A DNA stretch of 64,000 nucleotides from Bosea vaviloviae (GCF_001741865.1 NZ_CP017147.1:1267001-1331000); one strand, 5' to 3'. Counted from the first letter of the stretch, positions 20,859-30,216 are shown. Numbers and translations: made by a program. Notes: generated by a model from the letters alone, not told the origin.

Positions 20859-22505
20859 CTAGGCGACAGTAAGGGATCGCCGGTGGGTGATCGCCTGCCG
20901 GAGGTTCAGGTAAAGCAGATGCGCGATCAGGGCGCAGAGTGCGAAGCCGGAGATCCAGCAGATCAGCAGGAAGATGTCGTTATAGGCAAGGATATTGGCC
21001 TCCCGCGTCGCCTGTTGCGCGAGCAGAGCGAGCCCCTCCGCGTTCAGCAACTGGCTGTCGGTCAGCACCTTGCCATAGGAGCTTGCGAGCTGGCGGACGC
21101 GCTCGACGACCAGCGGGTCGCTCAGCGTCAATCGCTCGACCAGATGGCTGGAGTGGAACTGCTCGCGCAGCACGACGAAGCTGGTGAAGAAGGCCGACCC
21201 CATCAGCCCGCCGATGCTTTGCGTGAACAGGAAGGTGACGATGAAGCTGGTGATGTATTCCGGCCCGCGTTTCATCGCCACCGACAGCCCGGTGGACAAG
21301 GAAGGCGGCAGGAACATGGCTCCGCCGAAGGCGATCAGCGCCTGGCTGAAATACATGTTCGCCGGGCGCGTCAGGTTGGTGGCCTGGCTGTCGAGATAGG
21401 CGCCGACGCAGACGCAGATCAGCGCAAGGCCGTGCAGCGCCGGAATGCGCTCCGGCTTCAGCAAGGCGCCGCAAGTGAGCCCGCCCACCACAGAGGCGAG
21501 CAGGATCACGCCGTAAAGTCCGGCGCTTTGTTCGTTGAGCAGGCCGACCGTTTGGAACAGGCCGATCGCGCCGGCGGTCTGCTCGGACAGGACAAGGCGG
21601 AAGAGCAGCATGATCGCGGCCAGATGCAGGATCTCGCGGCTCATCAGCCAGCGCACGTTCAGGAGCGGGGCCTCGCGCTGCACCTCGATCGCGATCGCGA
21701 GGCCCAGCGACAGGAGCGAGGCTGCCAGGCACCAGCCGAGCCATGGCGCCTCGAGCCACCAATAATAGCGCCCGAGCGCGAGCACGACGGCCAGCAGGCC
21801 GAAGCTCAGCGCGATCAGCGGATAGCTGACGAAATCGAGCTTGCGCAGCACCTTGGTGTGCACGATCGGCGTCAATGGCAGGAGATAGACCACTGCCGCC
21901 GCGAGCAGCGCCAGCCCCATCTCCATCATATAGAGTTGGTGCCATTGGCCGAGATCGAGCAGCGCCGGCGCGAGCAGCCGCGCCAGCGTCGGTGTCGCCG
22001 CCGTGCAGGTCAGCGCCAGGCTCAGGCCCCAGCTCATCTTCTTCGACGCCGGAAAGGCCTCGAGCATGTAGAGGAAGCCCAGCGTCGATACCGGCGAGCT
22101 CGCGATGCCAGCCAGGAACCGAATGGCCACGGCCGCGCGCAGATCATGCACGAACAGGTGCAGGATCGAGGCGAAGACGAAGACGCCCAGGCTCAGCAGC
22201 GCGAAGCGGCGCAAGCCGAACTGGATGCGGATCTTGGTCAGGATCAATGTCAGGCTGACATTGGGCGCCATATAGGCGGCGATGAGCCAGTTCGTCTCGG
22301 TCAGCGTCGCGCCGAGCGAGCCCTGGATCTGGGCGGTGTTGCCGGCGACGAAATTCATCCCCAGCCCCTGCGTCGTCCAGAGCAGGACGGAGGCGCCGAT
22401 GCAGGCGACGGTCCGTTGCAGGGTCGGGTCGGGCGGCGGGGGCGCGACCGCGACGGCGGGTGCCGGTGCGGGACTGGGCGATGTGCCTTCGGCTGCGTTC
22501 GTCAT
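20859..22505 (-). CDS. emrB: MFS multidrug efflux transporter, DHA2 (EmrB) family
   Basis: The protein has 548 residues. A Pro/Ala-rich cytosolic leader (about 28 residues) precedes roughly 14 membrane segments, the DHA2 drug:H+ antiporter pattern. It lacks an obvious signal peptide and ends in a basic tail. Its start overlaps the stop of the marR gene by 4 nt (ATGA), and the fusion-protein gene follows after 14 nt, so all three are co-transcribed. The gene order (B before A) is the reverse of E. coli emrAB. The substrate cannot be inferred. Confidence 0.9.
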   Translation of the reverse strand: MTNAAEGTSPSPAPAPAVAVAPPPPDPTLQRTVACIGASVLLWTTQGLGMNFVAGNTAQIQGSLGATLTETNWLIAAYMAPNVSLTLILTKIRIQFGLRRFALLSLGVFVFASILHLFVHDLRAAVAIRFLAGIASSPVSTLGFLYMLEAFPASKKMSWGLSLALTCTAATPTLARLLAPALLDLGQWHQLYMMEMGLALLAAAVVYLLPLTPIVHTKVLRKLDFVSYPLIALSFGLLAVVLALGRYYWWLEAPWLGWCLAASLLSLGLAIAIEVQREAPLLNVRWLMSREILHLAAIMLLFRLVLSEQTAGAIGLFQTVGLLNEQSAGLYGVILLASVVGGLTCGALLKPERIPALHGLALICVCVGAYLDSQATNLTRPANMYFSQALIAFGGAMFLPPSLSTGLSVAMKRGPEYITSFIVTFLFTQSIGGLMGSAFFTSFVVLREQFHSSHLVERLTLSDPLVVERVRQLASSYGKVLTDSQLLNAEGLALLAQQATREANILAYNDIFLLICWISGFALCALIAHLLYLNLRQAITHRRSLTVA

Positions 22506-22963
22506 GATGCGACATGCCCGTCCATCGCCGCCTCGATGTTCTCGAAGACGCGGCCGAGCACGCGCGTCGCCACCGCCAACTCTTCCTCATCGACGCCGCG
22601 CAGCATGAAGGCGCGGATGATCTGGGAGAGTTCCTCGACCTGCCGGAGCTCGCCTTGCGCCGACTCGGTCAACGACACTTGCTTGGCTCGCCGGTCCCCT
22701 TCGACGGCGCTGCGCTGAATGAAGCCCTGGCTTTCCATGGCGTCCAGCAGCCGGACCAGGGTCGGGCTTTCGATCGCGAGGAATTTCGCCAGCTCGCTCT
22801 GGTTCACGCCGGGGTTGCGGGCGATATGAAGCAGCGCCCGCGCCCGCGCCAGCGTCAGCCCCTTTTGCCGGAGCAGGCCGTCGAACGTTGTCTGCATCTT
22901 GCGGCTGGCGTTGGAGAGGCCGGTCGCGAATGCGAATTCGGAAGCGGAGCGGGTCGTGGTCAT
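22502..22963 (-). CDS. MarR-family repressor of the efflux operon
   Basis: The protein has 153 residues with a complete MarR fold: helix-turn-helix LAKFLAIESPTLVRLLDAME, then the wing IQRSAVEGDRRAKQVSLT with the conserved D-R-R. It is the first gene of the efflux operon and overlaps emrB by 4 nt. A palindrome-rich site lies directly upstream (22974-22996), so self-repression of the whole operon, relieved by a drug-like ligand, is likely by analogy with MprA/EmrR. Confidence 0.9.
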   Translation of the reverse strand: MTTTRSASEFAFATGLSNASRKMQTTFDGLLRQKGLTLARARALLHIARNPGVNQSELAKFLAIESPTLVRLLDAMESQGFIQRSAVEGDRRAKQVSLTESAQGELRQVEELSQIIRAFMLRGVDEEELAVATRVLGRVFENIEAAMDGHVAS

Positions 22964-22973
22964 GAAAACTACA

Positions 22974-22996
22974 TAGCATGCTAATTACTCGCATGC
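22974..22996. promoter_or_regulatory. Palindromic operator candidate upstream of the MarR/efflux operon
   Basis: TAGCATGCTA (22974-22983) is a perfect palindrome 10 nt upstream of the marR start; the hexamer GCATGC recurs at 22991-22996 one helical turn on. MarR proteins bind such sites over their own promoters. Confidence 0.5.
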
Positions 22997-23010
22997 ATAT
23001 AAAACTCCCA

Positions 23011-23060
23011 GACGCACCCTGCAAGAGCCGGAAGACGCTTCGGTTCTTGCAGGGTGCGTC
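23011..23060 (-). terminator. Strong rho-independent-type terminator after the binding-protein gene
   Basis: The arms at 23011-23030 and 23041-23060 pair in 19 of 20 positions around a 10-nt loop. On the minus strand the stem is followed by TGGGAGTTTTAT. The stem lies 11 nt past the stop of the solute-binding gene at 23072. Confidence 0.75.
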
Positions 23061-23071
23061 TCGGGGCCGTC

Positions 23072-24661
23072 TCAGTTCTTCTCGATGTTCCAGAACAGCA
23101 TCACGGGCGCGCTCAGCACGCCCACAACAGTGCTGCGCCGGGCATAGGGCTGGTCGAATTGGCCGAGCACCCGATAGGGCTGCACCTCGGCCAGCCGGCG
23201 ATGCAGGATTTCGATTGCGAGCTTGCGGCTGGCGTCGTCGGGCGCATCGACGACGGCGCCGCGCAGTCGCTCGGCTTCCGCGTCGCAGGGCCAGCCGGCC
23301 CAGGCCTTCTCGCAGGCCATGTTGGTGCCGATATTGGTCAGCGGCGATTGCATGGTCGCGCCCGAGGCCGTGGTCACGAACAGGTTCCAGCCGCCCTGAT
23401 CGGTGGTGCCGCGATTCTGCTGGCGCGTCGTGACCGTGCCCCAATCGGAGAACTGCAGGTCGATATTGAAGCCTGCCTTCTTCAAGCTGTCGGCGGCGAC
23501 TTCGGCCATGCGGCCGATCGCTGGAATATCCATGCTCGAAGTGAGCACGAGCTTTTCGCCCTTGTAGCCGCTTTCCGCCAGAAGCTGCCTGGCTTTGGCG
23601 AGGTCGGGCTTGCCGAAGATTTCAGCGCCGGCCTCGGTGCCGTCTGGGCTGCCGCAGATGAAATAGGAGTTGCAGCGTTTCCACCACGCCTCGTCGCCAT
23701 AGCCGCCAGCCATGAACTCGGCCTGATCGGTGGCATAGGCGAGCGCGAGGCGGGCCTTGGGATTGTCGAAGGGCGGATGCAACTGGTTGGGTCGCAGCAG
23801 CGCCTGGGTCGCCAGGTTGTTGTAGCGCTCGATCTTGACATTCCTGTCGCGCGAAATGACCGGGACGAGGTCCTGACTGGGCTGCTCCCAGATGTCGATC
23901 TCACCAGTCTGCAACGCGGCGGCCGCAGTTGCCGGGTCGGGCATGATCATCCACTCGACCCTGTCGACCTTGACGACGCGTCCGCCCGAAAGCCCGTCCG
24001 CCGGTTCGGAGCGCGGCACATAATCGGGGTTGCGGTCATAGACGACCTTGGCGCCGCTACGCCATTCCGCCTTGTTGAAGCGGAACGGCCCGCTGCCGAT
24101 GGTCTCCGAGATCGGCTTCATCGGGTCGCTGGTGGCGTCGCTCTCGCGCATGATCGCCGGGATCTGGCCGACAGCGGAGCCGAGCGCGAACGGTACCAGC
24201 GCCATCGGACGCTTCAGCTTGAGCGTGAAGCTCTTGTCGTCGATGGCCTGCATGCCCTCGGTGTATTCGCCGAGCTTGCCGCCGATCGTGTCGCGCGCCA
24301 TCCAGCGCTTCAGTGAAGGAATGACATCGCGCGTCGTCACCGGCTGGCCATCATGGAATTTCAGGCCCGGGCGCAGAGTAAAGGTCCAGGTCAGTTTATC
24401 GGCGGAGGTCGAAAAGCTCTCGACCATCTGCGGCTTGGGATTGAGGCCGGCGTCCCAGGCAAACAGCGTCTCGTAGATCATCAGCCCATGCATGCGCGTG
24501 ATCACGATCGAGGATGCGACCGGGTCAAGGTTCTTGAGGTCGGAATGAGGTACGACGCGCAGGATTTTTCCGGGCGCCGGCTGCGCTTGCGCGGGGAGGG
24601 CAAGACAAGCGGCAAGACAAGCGGCCGAGATGGCCAGGGCGGCGAGATGCGAGATTTTCAT
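23072..24661 (-). CDS. ABC transporter solute-binding protein, family 5 (peptide/opine/nickel type)
   Basis: From the ATG at 24661 it has 529 residues. A Sec signal peptide covers about residues 1-26 (ending in LPAQAQ). Then comes the family 5 fold, with the characteristic WTFTLRPGLKFHDGQPVT near residue 90. This type of periplasmic protein binds oligopeptides and related compounds for Dpp/Opp importers. The start overlaps the stop of the D-aminopeptidase-like gene by 4 nt (ATGA). No permease sits on this strand; the nearest Dpp-type permeases are at 27586-29414 on the other strand. The ORF could be extended to 24772, but the signal peptide fixes the start. Confidence 0.9.
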   Translation of the reverse strand: MKISHLAALAISAACLAACLALPAQAQPAPGKILRVVPHSDLKNLDPVASSIVITRMHGLMIYETLFAWDAGLNPKPQMVESFSTSADKLTWTFTLRPGLKFHDGQPVTTRDVIPSLKRWMARDTIGGKLGEYTEGMQAIDDKSFTLKLKRPMALVPFALGSAVGQIPAIMRESDATSDPMKPISETIGSGPFRFNKAEWRSGAKVVYDRNPDYVPRSEPADGLSGGRVVKVDRVEWMIMPDPATAAAALQTGEIDIWEQPSQDLVPVISRDRNVKIERYNNLATQALLRPNQLHPPFDNPKARLALAYATDQAEFMAGGYGDEAWWKRCNSYFICGSPDGTEAGAEIFGKPDLAKARQLLAESGYKGEKLVLTSSMDIPAIGRMAEVAADSLKKAGFNIDLQFSDWGTVTTRQQNRGTTDQGGWNLFVTTASGATMQSPLTNIGTNMACEKAWAGWPCDAEAERLRGAVVDAPDDASRKLAIEILHRRLAEVQPYRVLGQFDQPYARRSTVVGVLSAPVMLFWNIEKN

Positions 24662-26187
24662 GACCGGGCTCCTTGTTCGGCAATGCGGTCGAACTGCAGG
24701 ACGCGGGCGCGGTGGCTGGCAAGATGAAGCGACCCGTCCGGCTGCAAGCAAAGACAAGGCCGATGCCGCCACGGGCCATGGCTTAGATCGGCGAGCGCCC
24801 GGCCGCCTGGCAGGACGGTGAGCACAGCTTCGGTTCCGGCGTCTCCCGCCCAGGGTAATACCGCGGTGCCGTCCAGGCGGATCAGGATCTCGGCGCCGAA
24901 GATGCGCTCGCGCCAGCGCCCAGGCAGTCCCCGGTCGAGAGCCGTTCCCGCGGGAACGCGCGCGAGGCGCCGCCGGACGCCGCCTATCCTGCCCTCGAGC
25001 GTGTCAGCGTCGGTTTGCCTGAGCCTGATGTCGAGATAGGCGGGCAGGCTGCGCATGCCATTGTCGCCGTCGCTGACGAGGCGCTCATAGCCGCCCATGA
25101 AGCTGATCGAATCCGGCGCCAGCTCCGCCCAGAACGGGCCGCTCTCGGCGGCGAACAGGCCGGTGGGCACGTCGTTCGCGGGACCCGGCAATTCCCGGCC
25201 CAGCAGCGCGGCAAGCACGCGCAGGCTCAGCCAGAGCGCATCCTCCTCGCGATTGGTCAACACGACGACGCCGACGCCATGGGCCGGCGCCATCAGGACG
25301 TGGTTGCGATAGCCGGGCAACGAGCCGCCATGGCCGACGAGCGCGACCTCCTCCAATGCGCTGCAGACCAGCCCGAGCCGATAGACGCTGCTGCTGCCGT
25401 CGGTGAAGGCGCGCGGGGCGGTCAGGCGCTCCAGCATGCCAGCCAGCGAGCCGCGCCCGGCGAGCAGGGCCGAGGCCCAGCGCGCCAGCCCCTCCGCGCT
25501 GCCGGTGATCCCGCCCGAGGCGGAGAAATGAAAGCCGTAGCGGCCGCGCCGCCAGCTTTCGCCGTCACGCCAATACCCGGTCGCGAGACCGCGCACGATC
25601 TCGGTCTCATCCTGCGGAAACCGGATCGGCAGGTCGAATTCCGCCATCAGCCGGTCCACGGCCTCGGCATAATCGATCCCGAGCCGCTTCTGCAGCACGA
25701 GCTGGCCGAGGCGCCAGCCGGTGTTGGAATAGGCCATCTCCAGCCCGGGCTCGCCATTCAGGGACGGCAGGCGTTGCGCCACGGCGAGGATTTCGCTGGC
25801 GCTCAGGCTGGCGGTGTAGGGCACGCCACGCTGCCAGAACACCTCCATCATGTCCGGCAAGGCGCCGGTCATGTCGAGTGCGCGGCCGAGCGGCAGTCGG
25901 GCGAAAGCCTCGGGCAGATCCGCAAGCCATGTCCCGAGCGGGGCGTCCAAGGGCACATCCGCCTGCAGCAGCAGGGTCGCCAGAATATGCTTGCTGATCG
26001 AGGCGAAGCGGTTCGTCGTATCCGGGGTGAAGGCGAGGTCGTGCTCGATCACCGCAAATCCCCCGCTCAGCGCCTCGCGCACGCCGTTGCAGTCGAAGAT
26101 CACGACCGCCCCGCCGGGGCCGCCTTCACGCCGCCAGGCCTCGGTGATGTCCGAGGCCTCGGCCCTGGCACGCGCCCAATCCAGCAT
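24658..26187 (-). CDS. D-aminopeptidase-like serine hydrolase (family S12)
   Basis: The protein has 509 residues, close to D-aminopeptidase DAP (about 520). The penicillin-recognising fold has S63-I-S-K66 (SxxK), Y153-S-N155 (YxN) and HGGSLPG near residue 220-290. C-terminal beta-barrel-like domains make up about residues 335-509, as in DAP. DAP-type enzymes remove N-terminal D-residues from peptides. No signal peptide is seen, so it should be cytosolic. It is coupled by a 4-nt overlap to the peptide-type binding protein, which suggests import and breakdown of D-amino-acid-containing peptides. A generic beta-lactamase-fold esterase is the alternative. Confidence 0.82.
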   Translation of the reverse strand: MLDWARARAEASDITEAWRREGGPGGAVVIFDCNGVREALSGGFAVIEHDLAFTPDTTNRFASISKHILATLLLQADVPLDAPLGTWLADLPEAFARLPLGRALDMTGALPDMMEVFWQRGVPYTASLSASEILAVAQRLPSLNGEPGLEMAYSNTGWRLGQLVLQKRLGIDYAEAVDRLMAEFDLPIRFPQDETEIVRGLATGYWRDGESWRRGRYGFHFSASGGITGSAEGLARWASALLAGRGSLAGMLERLTAPRAFTDGSSSVYRLGLVCSALEEVALVGHGGSLPGYRNHVLMAPAHGVGVVVLTNREEDALWLSLRVLAALLGRELPGPANDVPTGLFAAESGPFWAELAPDSISFMGGYERLVSDGDNGMRSLPAYLDIRLRQTDADTLEGRIGGVRRRLARVPAGTALDRGLPGRWRERIFGAEILIRLDGTAVLPWAGDAGTEAVLTVLPGGRALADLSHGPWRHRPCLCLQPDGSLHLASHRARVLQFDRIAEQGARS

Positions 26188-26490
26188 TCCGGCCTCTCCT
26201 CATCCGCCGAGCGATCGCTGGCAGCGAGTGTCGGGGAAGTTCGGTGGCTGGCGCAATCTCCGCGCCATGCAGTAGGAGCAGGCCTGTGCGGCGATCGCCG
26301 TCGCCGAGCAGCAAAACAGACAAACTGTCAGCTGCTCATGTTGGCATCGGTCTCTGAAGCATGCTCCATTTTCCGGGAAGACTTGGCTGCCTTCGGTGAT
26401 GATCAAATAGGCCCCTGCCCGGGATCGAGACTGTCGCATCGGTTCCGGCGCCTTATAGTCCGCTATCGGTTTATGGAGCGGGAGCGGACC
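26188..26490. other. Divergent promoter region between the S12 hydrolase and PanE-like genes
   Basis: This 303-bp interval separates two divergent genes, so promoters for both should be here. I see no strong palindrome, RNA gene or extra ORF of quality. A TTTATGGAG start option at 26473 lies at its right edge. Confidence 0.4.
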
Positions 26491-27471
26491 ATGCGGGTGG
26501 CGATTGTTGGCGCCGGAGCGATCGGGGGCGTCATCGCCTGGCATATGGCCAAGGCGGGGCAGCGCCCCCTCATCGTGGCGCGCCCGGCGACGGCGGCCCT
26601 GCTCGCCTCCGACGGCCTGACCCTTGAAACCGCGTCATCCGCCGAAACGCTGTCCGTCAACGCGACCGCCGATCCCTCCTCGGCCGGCGTGCAGGACCTC
26701 GTTCTGGTCGGCTACAAGGCGCATGACTGGCCGACGGGCCTGGATCTGGTGACGCCTCTGCTCGGGCCCGAGACGATCGTGCTGCCGATGCTGAACGGCA
26801 TTCCATGGTGGTACCTGGATGGGTTGGACGCGGGATTCGGCGATCGGAAATTGACCTCCGTCGACCCCGAGGGTGCGATCGCGGCGGCGCTTCCGACCAC
26901 CCAGGTTCTCGGCTGCGTCGTCTATGTCGGCGCCAATCGCCCGGCGCCGAACCGCATCGCTTGGAACGGCCGCAAGCGCCTGGTCATCGGCGAACCCCTA
27001 GTGCCGACGAGCGCGAGGCTTGCCGATGTCGTGGCGTTCCTGCAGGCGGGCGGCATCGACGCCGAGCCGAGCGCGGACGTCCGAAGCGCGGTCTGGCACA
27101 AGCTGCTCGGCAATGCCGCCTATAATCCGGTCTCGGCGCTGACGGGAGCCACGATTGACGCCATCATCGGCGATCCCGCGCTCCGGAGCGTCGCCAAATC
27201 GATCATGGCGGAATGCGTTGCCGTCGCCGCAGCGCTCGGCATCGAGGACAGGCCTGATCTCGAGGTGCGCCTGGAGCTTCCTCCCACCCTGGTCGGCGTC
27301 AAGACCTCGATGCTGCAGGACATGGAGGCTGGCCGGCCGCTGGAATTGGGCGCGATTGCAGGCGCGGTCGCCGAGCTCGGCCGAAGGGCAGGGGTTCCCA
27401 CCCCGCTGATCGACTGCGTCGCGGCGCTGGCGGGGAATGCCTGGCGGCAGCGTTGGGGGGCAGCGGTCTGA
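26491..27471 (+). CDS. 2-dehydropantoate 2-reductase family protein (PanE/ApbA-like)
   Basis: The protein has 326 residues. The N-terminal Rossmann motif VAIVGAGAIGG is followed by the NADP-binding domain, then the catalytic VWHKLLGNAAYNPVSALTG region with the lysine typical of ketopantoate reductases. True PanE makes pantoate for CoA, but this family is broad and many members act on other 2-oxo acids; context gives no proof. I use the ATG at 26491, preceded by purines (gagcgggagcgg). A much longer ORF in this frame that reads back to 25015 is antisense to the S12 hydrolase and not real. Confidence 0.83.
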   Translation: MRVAIVGAGAIGGVIAWHMAKAGQRPLIVARPATAALLASDGLTLETASSAETLSVNATADPSSAGVQDLVLVGYKAHDWPTGLDLVTPLLGPETIVLPMLNGIPWWYLDGLDAGFGDRKLTSVDPEGAIAAALPTTQVLGCVVYVGANRPAPNRIAWNGRKRLVIGEPLVPTSARLADVVAFLQAGGIDAEPSADVRSAVWHKLLGNAAYNPVSALTGATIDAIIGDPALRSVAKSIMAECVAVAAALGIEDRPDLEVRLELPPTLVGVKTSMLQDMEAGRPLELGAIAGAVAELGRRAGVPTPLIDCVAALAGNAWRQRWGAAV

Positions 27472-27585
27472 TCGGAGTACGCGTGAGCCTGATCGAGATG
27501 GAAAGCGCGCGACTGTCATCAATCTGTCGTCGCCCGGTTTGCAGATGCGCCGCTTGTCACGAGGTCGTGTCGATCGGTTTTATGT

Positions 27586-28527
27586 ATGTTTCGGTTCCTG
27601 GCCCTGCGCGCGGGGCGCGCCATTCTCACGCTTCTCATCTGCGTCTCGGCGGTCTTCATCGCGCTGCGCCTGGCGGGTGATCCCGCCGACATCATGCTCT
27701 CGATCGACACGCCCCCGGATGTGCGCGCCTATTACCGCGATCTCTGGGGCCTCGATCAGCCGCTCCACCAGCAATATCTGCGCTATCTGCTCAGCGCTGC
27801 CAGGGGTGATTTCGGCGCCTCCTTCGCCGATGACCGGCCGGCCTTCGCTGCTGTTCTCGAGGCCCTGCCGAAGACGGCGCTGCTCGGGACATCAGCGCTC
27901 CTGCTGGCCTTGCTGGTCGGCCTGCCGCTCGGCGTGCTGGCGGCGCTGAGGCACAACAGCGTCATCGACAGGCTGGCCATGGCCTCGGCTGTGTTCGGCT
28001 ATGCCATCCCGATCTTCTTCCTCGGCATCCTGCTGATCCTGCTGTTCGCGCTGAAACTGCGCGTCCTGCCCTCGGCAGGGTCGGACACACCGGCCCATCT
28101 CATCCTACCGATGGTGACGCTCGGACTGCCGCTGGCGGGCCGGCTCGCCCGTTTCGCGCGGACCTCGACGCTGGAGGTGCTCGGCAAGCCCTTCATCCGC
28201 GCGGCGCGCGGGCGCGGCGTGATGCCCTTCGGCGTCATCATCCGCCACGCCTTGCCGAATGCGTCGGTGCCGCTCCTGATGTTCCTCGGCATCGAGATCG
28301 GCGGCATTCTCGCCGGCAGCGCCGTGGTCGAGACGATCTTCGCCTGGCCCGGCGTCGGCCGCTTGCTGGTCGATTCGGTGGCGACGCGCGACCTTGCCGT
28401 GGTGCAGGCGGTGATTCTCACTATCACGGTGATCATGATCTCAGCCAATCTGCTCGTCGACATCCTGCATATCCTGATCGACCCCCGTCTGGGCGGCTTC
28501 CGGCAGGCTGGGGGAGCACGGGCATGA
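27586..28527 (+). CDS. ABC transporter permease, DppB/OppB type
   Basis: The 313-residue membrane protein has an N-terminal helix (FLALRAGRAILTLLICVSAVF) and about six membrane segments. The permease signature near residue 200 (GVMPFGVIIRHALPNASVPL) is the EAA-like loop of DppB proteins. It overlaps the next permease by 4 nt (ATGA). The pair forms the channel of a peptide/opine-type importer whose ATPases are most likely the two genes at 33478-35594. Confidence 0.93.
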   Translation: MFRFLALRAGRAILTLLICVSAVFIALRLAGDPADIMLSIDTPPDVRAYYRDLWGLDQPLHQQYLRYLLSAARGDFGASFADDRPAFAAVLEALPKTALLGTSALLLALLVGLPLGVLAALRHNSVIDRLAMASAVFGYAIPIFFLGILLILLFALKLRVLPSAGSDTPAHLILPMVTLGLPLAGRLARFARTSTLEVLGKPFIRAARGRGVMPFGVIIRHALPNASVPLLMFLGIEIGGILAGSAVVETIFAWPGVGRLLVDSVATRDLAVVQAVILTITVIMISANLLVDILHILIDPRLGGFRQAGGARA

Positions 28528-29414
28528 CGACGGGGCTCGATAGCGCGGCTCTCGCGCTGCCGCCGCTTCGCTCCCGCCCGGCGCGGGCGGCGATGTCGCC
28601 CATCGTCAAAGCGTCGGCGGCGTTCCTCCTGCTCACCGTGCTCGTCGCGCTGCTCGCCGACTGGCTGGCGCCGATCCACTTCACCACCCAGAACCTCGCC
28701 GCGCGCTTGCGTCCGCCTTTGTCCGAGGGCGGCGGCATGACCTATTGGCTCGGCACCGACCAGCTCGGGCGCGATATCTTGAGCCGGTTGATCTTCGCCA
28801 TCCGCACCTCGATCCTGATCGCGGTGCTCGGCACCTTGATCGGGGCTGTCTTCGGCACGCTGCTCGGTTTTGTGGCAGCGCGGTTCAAGGGGCTCGTCGA
28901 TCAGGGCATCATGATGCTGGTCGATGCGCAGGCGGCGATCCCGGCGCTGTTCCTGGCGCTGACGATGCTGGCCTTCTTCGGCAACAACATCCTGCTCTTC
29001 ATCATCCTGGTCAGCATCGACGGCTGGGACCGTTATACCAGGCTGACGCGGGGCCTCGTCGTCTCCGAGCAGGAGAGCGAATACATCAATGCGGTGGAGG
29101 CATTGGGCGCGCGCCCGGTGCGGGTGATCATGCGCCATCTCCTGCCCAACATCGTCGCGGCGCTGGTGGTGCAGGCGACGCTGAATTTTCCAGGCACGAT
29201 CCTGCTCGAAACCTCGCTCTCCTTCCTGGGGCTGGGCGTGCAGCCGCCAGGCACCTCGCTCGGCCTGATGCTGGGCGAGGGGCGGCGTTATCTGCTCAAC
29301 GCCTGGTGGATCGCGGTCTTCCCCGGGCTCACCATCTTCCTGACGACCCTGTCGATGAGCCTGTTCGGCGACTGGCTGCGCGACAGGTTCGATCCCACGG
29401 TCGATCGGGGGTAA
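28524..29414 (+). CDS. ABC transporter permease, DppC/OppC type
   Basis: The 296-residue protein has an N-terminal cytosolic leader, one membrane helix (about 30-53), the OppC-type extracytoplasmic segment and five more helices. The EAA loop reads EALGARPVRVIMRHLLPNI. The C-terminus (GDWLRDRFDPTVDRG) matches the family end. It starts within the stop of the DppB-like gene and ends 7 nt before the glycerophosphodiesterase gene. Confidence 0.93.
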   Translation: MTTGLDSAALALPPLRSRPARAAMSPIVKASAAFLLLTVLVALLADWLAPIHFTTQNLAARLRPPLSEGGGMTYWLGTDQLGRDILSRLIFAIRTSILIAVLGTLIGAVFGTLLGFVAARFKGLVDQGIMMLVDAQAAIPALFLALTMLAFFGNNILLFIILVSIDGWDRYTRLTRGLVVSEQESEYINAVEALGARPVRVIMRHLLPNIVAALVVQATLNFPGTILLETSLSFLGLGVQPPGTSLGLMLGEGRRYLLNAWWIAVFPGLTIFLTTLSMSLFGDWLRDRFDPTVDRG

Positions 29415-29421
29415 GGGCGGG

Positions 29422-30216
29422 ATGATGGTGTCCGCACAACCGCCGGCTTCGGGACGTCCGCTCGTCATCGCTCATCGCGGTGGGGCGCTGCTCGCGCCCG
29501 AGAATACGGCAGAGGCCTTTCGGGCAGCGGCGGCTGCCGGAGCCGACATGGTCGAGACGGACCTGCGGCTGACAGTCGATGCTGTGCTGGTCTGCCTGCA
29601 CGATGCCGATCTGAAACGCCTCTGCGGTGATCCCCGCGCGGTGGCGGAGATCGACCTCGCCACCATTCGCCGCCTGCTGCCGTCGGTGATGACGTTGCAG
29701 GACGCCATCGCGGCCTCGGCTCCGCTCGGGCTGCTGCTCGACGTGAAGCTGACCGAGCGCGCCGTCGTTTCGCGCATCCTGCCGCGTATCCTGGCGGAGC
29801 TGAGCGAAGCCGGCGCGGCCGGGCGCATACTGCTCGGTCTGCGCGATCTCGATCTCATCGCCATGGCGCGCGCTCAGGCGCGCGAGGTCGCGCTGCTCGC
29901 TTTCGCTGCCGATCCCGACTCCGCCGCAAGGGCTCGCGCTGCCGGCGCAAACTGGTTCCGGCTATGGCAAGGCACTGCTACGGCAAAACGCGCGGCTGCG
30001 GTTCGGGCCGAGGGCTTGAAGCTTGCGGTCATGGTCGGCCAGCCGCGTTCGGTGGCCTTGCCGGACTATCCGCCTTTCCCGGTCGGACGTGTCGATCGTG
30101 AGGGGCTCGATCGGTTGCTTGCACTGTCGCCGGACGCGGTCCTGCTCGACGATCCGCGCCTGCTGGTCGAAGCCCGCGCCGGGCATGCCGATGTCACCGG
30201 ATTGTCGCCTGGCTGA
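29422..30216 (+). CDS. Glycerophosphodiester phosphodiesterase family protein
   Basis: The protein has 264 residues with the GDPD TIM barrel: VIAHRGG (catalytic His), PENTAEAF, MVETDLRLT and LHDADLKRLCG (second His). Such enzymes split glycerophosphodiesters into sn-glycerol 3-phosphate and an alcohol. There is no signal peptide, so it acts in the cytosol. It sits 7 nt after the permeases and 84 nt before the binding protein. That makes it part of the import operon, and hydrolysis after uptake is the natural reading. The same cluster encodes a second phosphodiesterase. Confidence 0.92.
   Translation: MMVSAQPPASGRPLVIAHRGGALLAPENTAEAFRAAAAAGADMVETDLRLTVDAVLVCLHDADLKRLCGDPRAVAEIDLATIRRLLPSVMTLQDAIAASAPLGLLLDVKLTERAVVSRILPRILAELSEAGAAGRILLGLRDLDLIAMARAQAREVALLAFAADPDSAARARAAGANWFRLWQGTATAKRAAAVRAEGLKLAVMVGQPRSVALPDYPPFPVGRVDREGLDRLLALSPDAVLLDDPRLLVEARAGHADVTGLSPG

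Noticed and set aside
20823..22718. Plus-strand ORF of 631 codons opposite the efflux genes
   Set aside because: The sequence is Gln/Arg/Asp-rich without any fold motif; it mirrors the emrB coding strand.
25015..26490. Long plus-strand ORF reading into the PanE-like gene
   Set aside because: It is antisense to the S12 hydrolase, which has clear motifs; only the part from 26491 matches a family.
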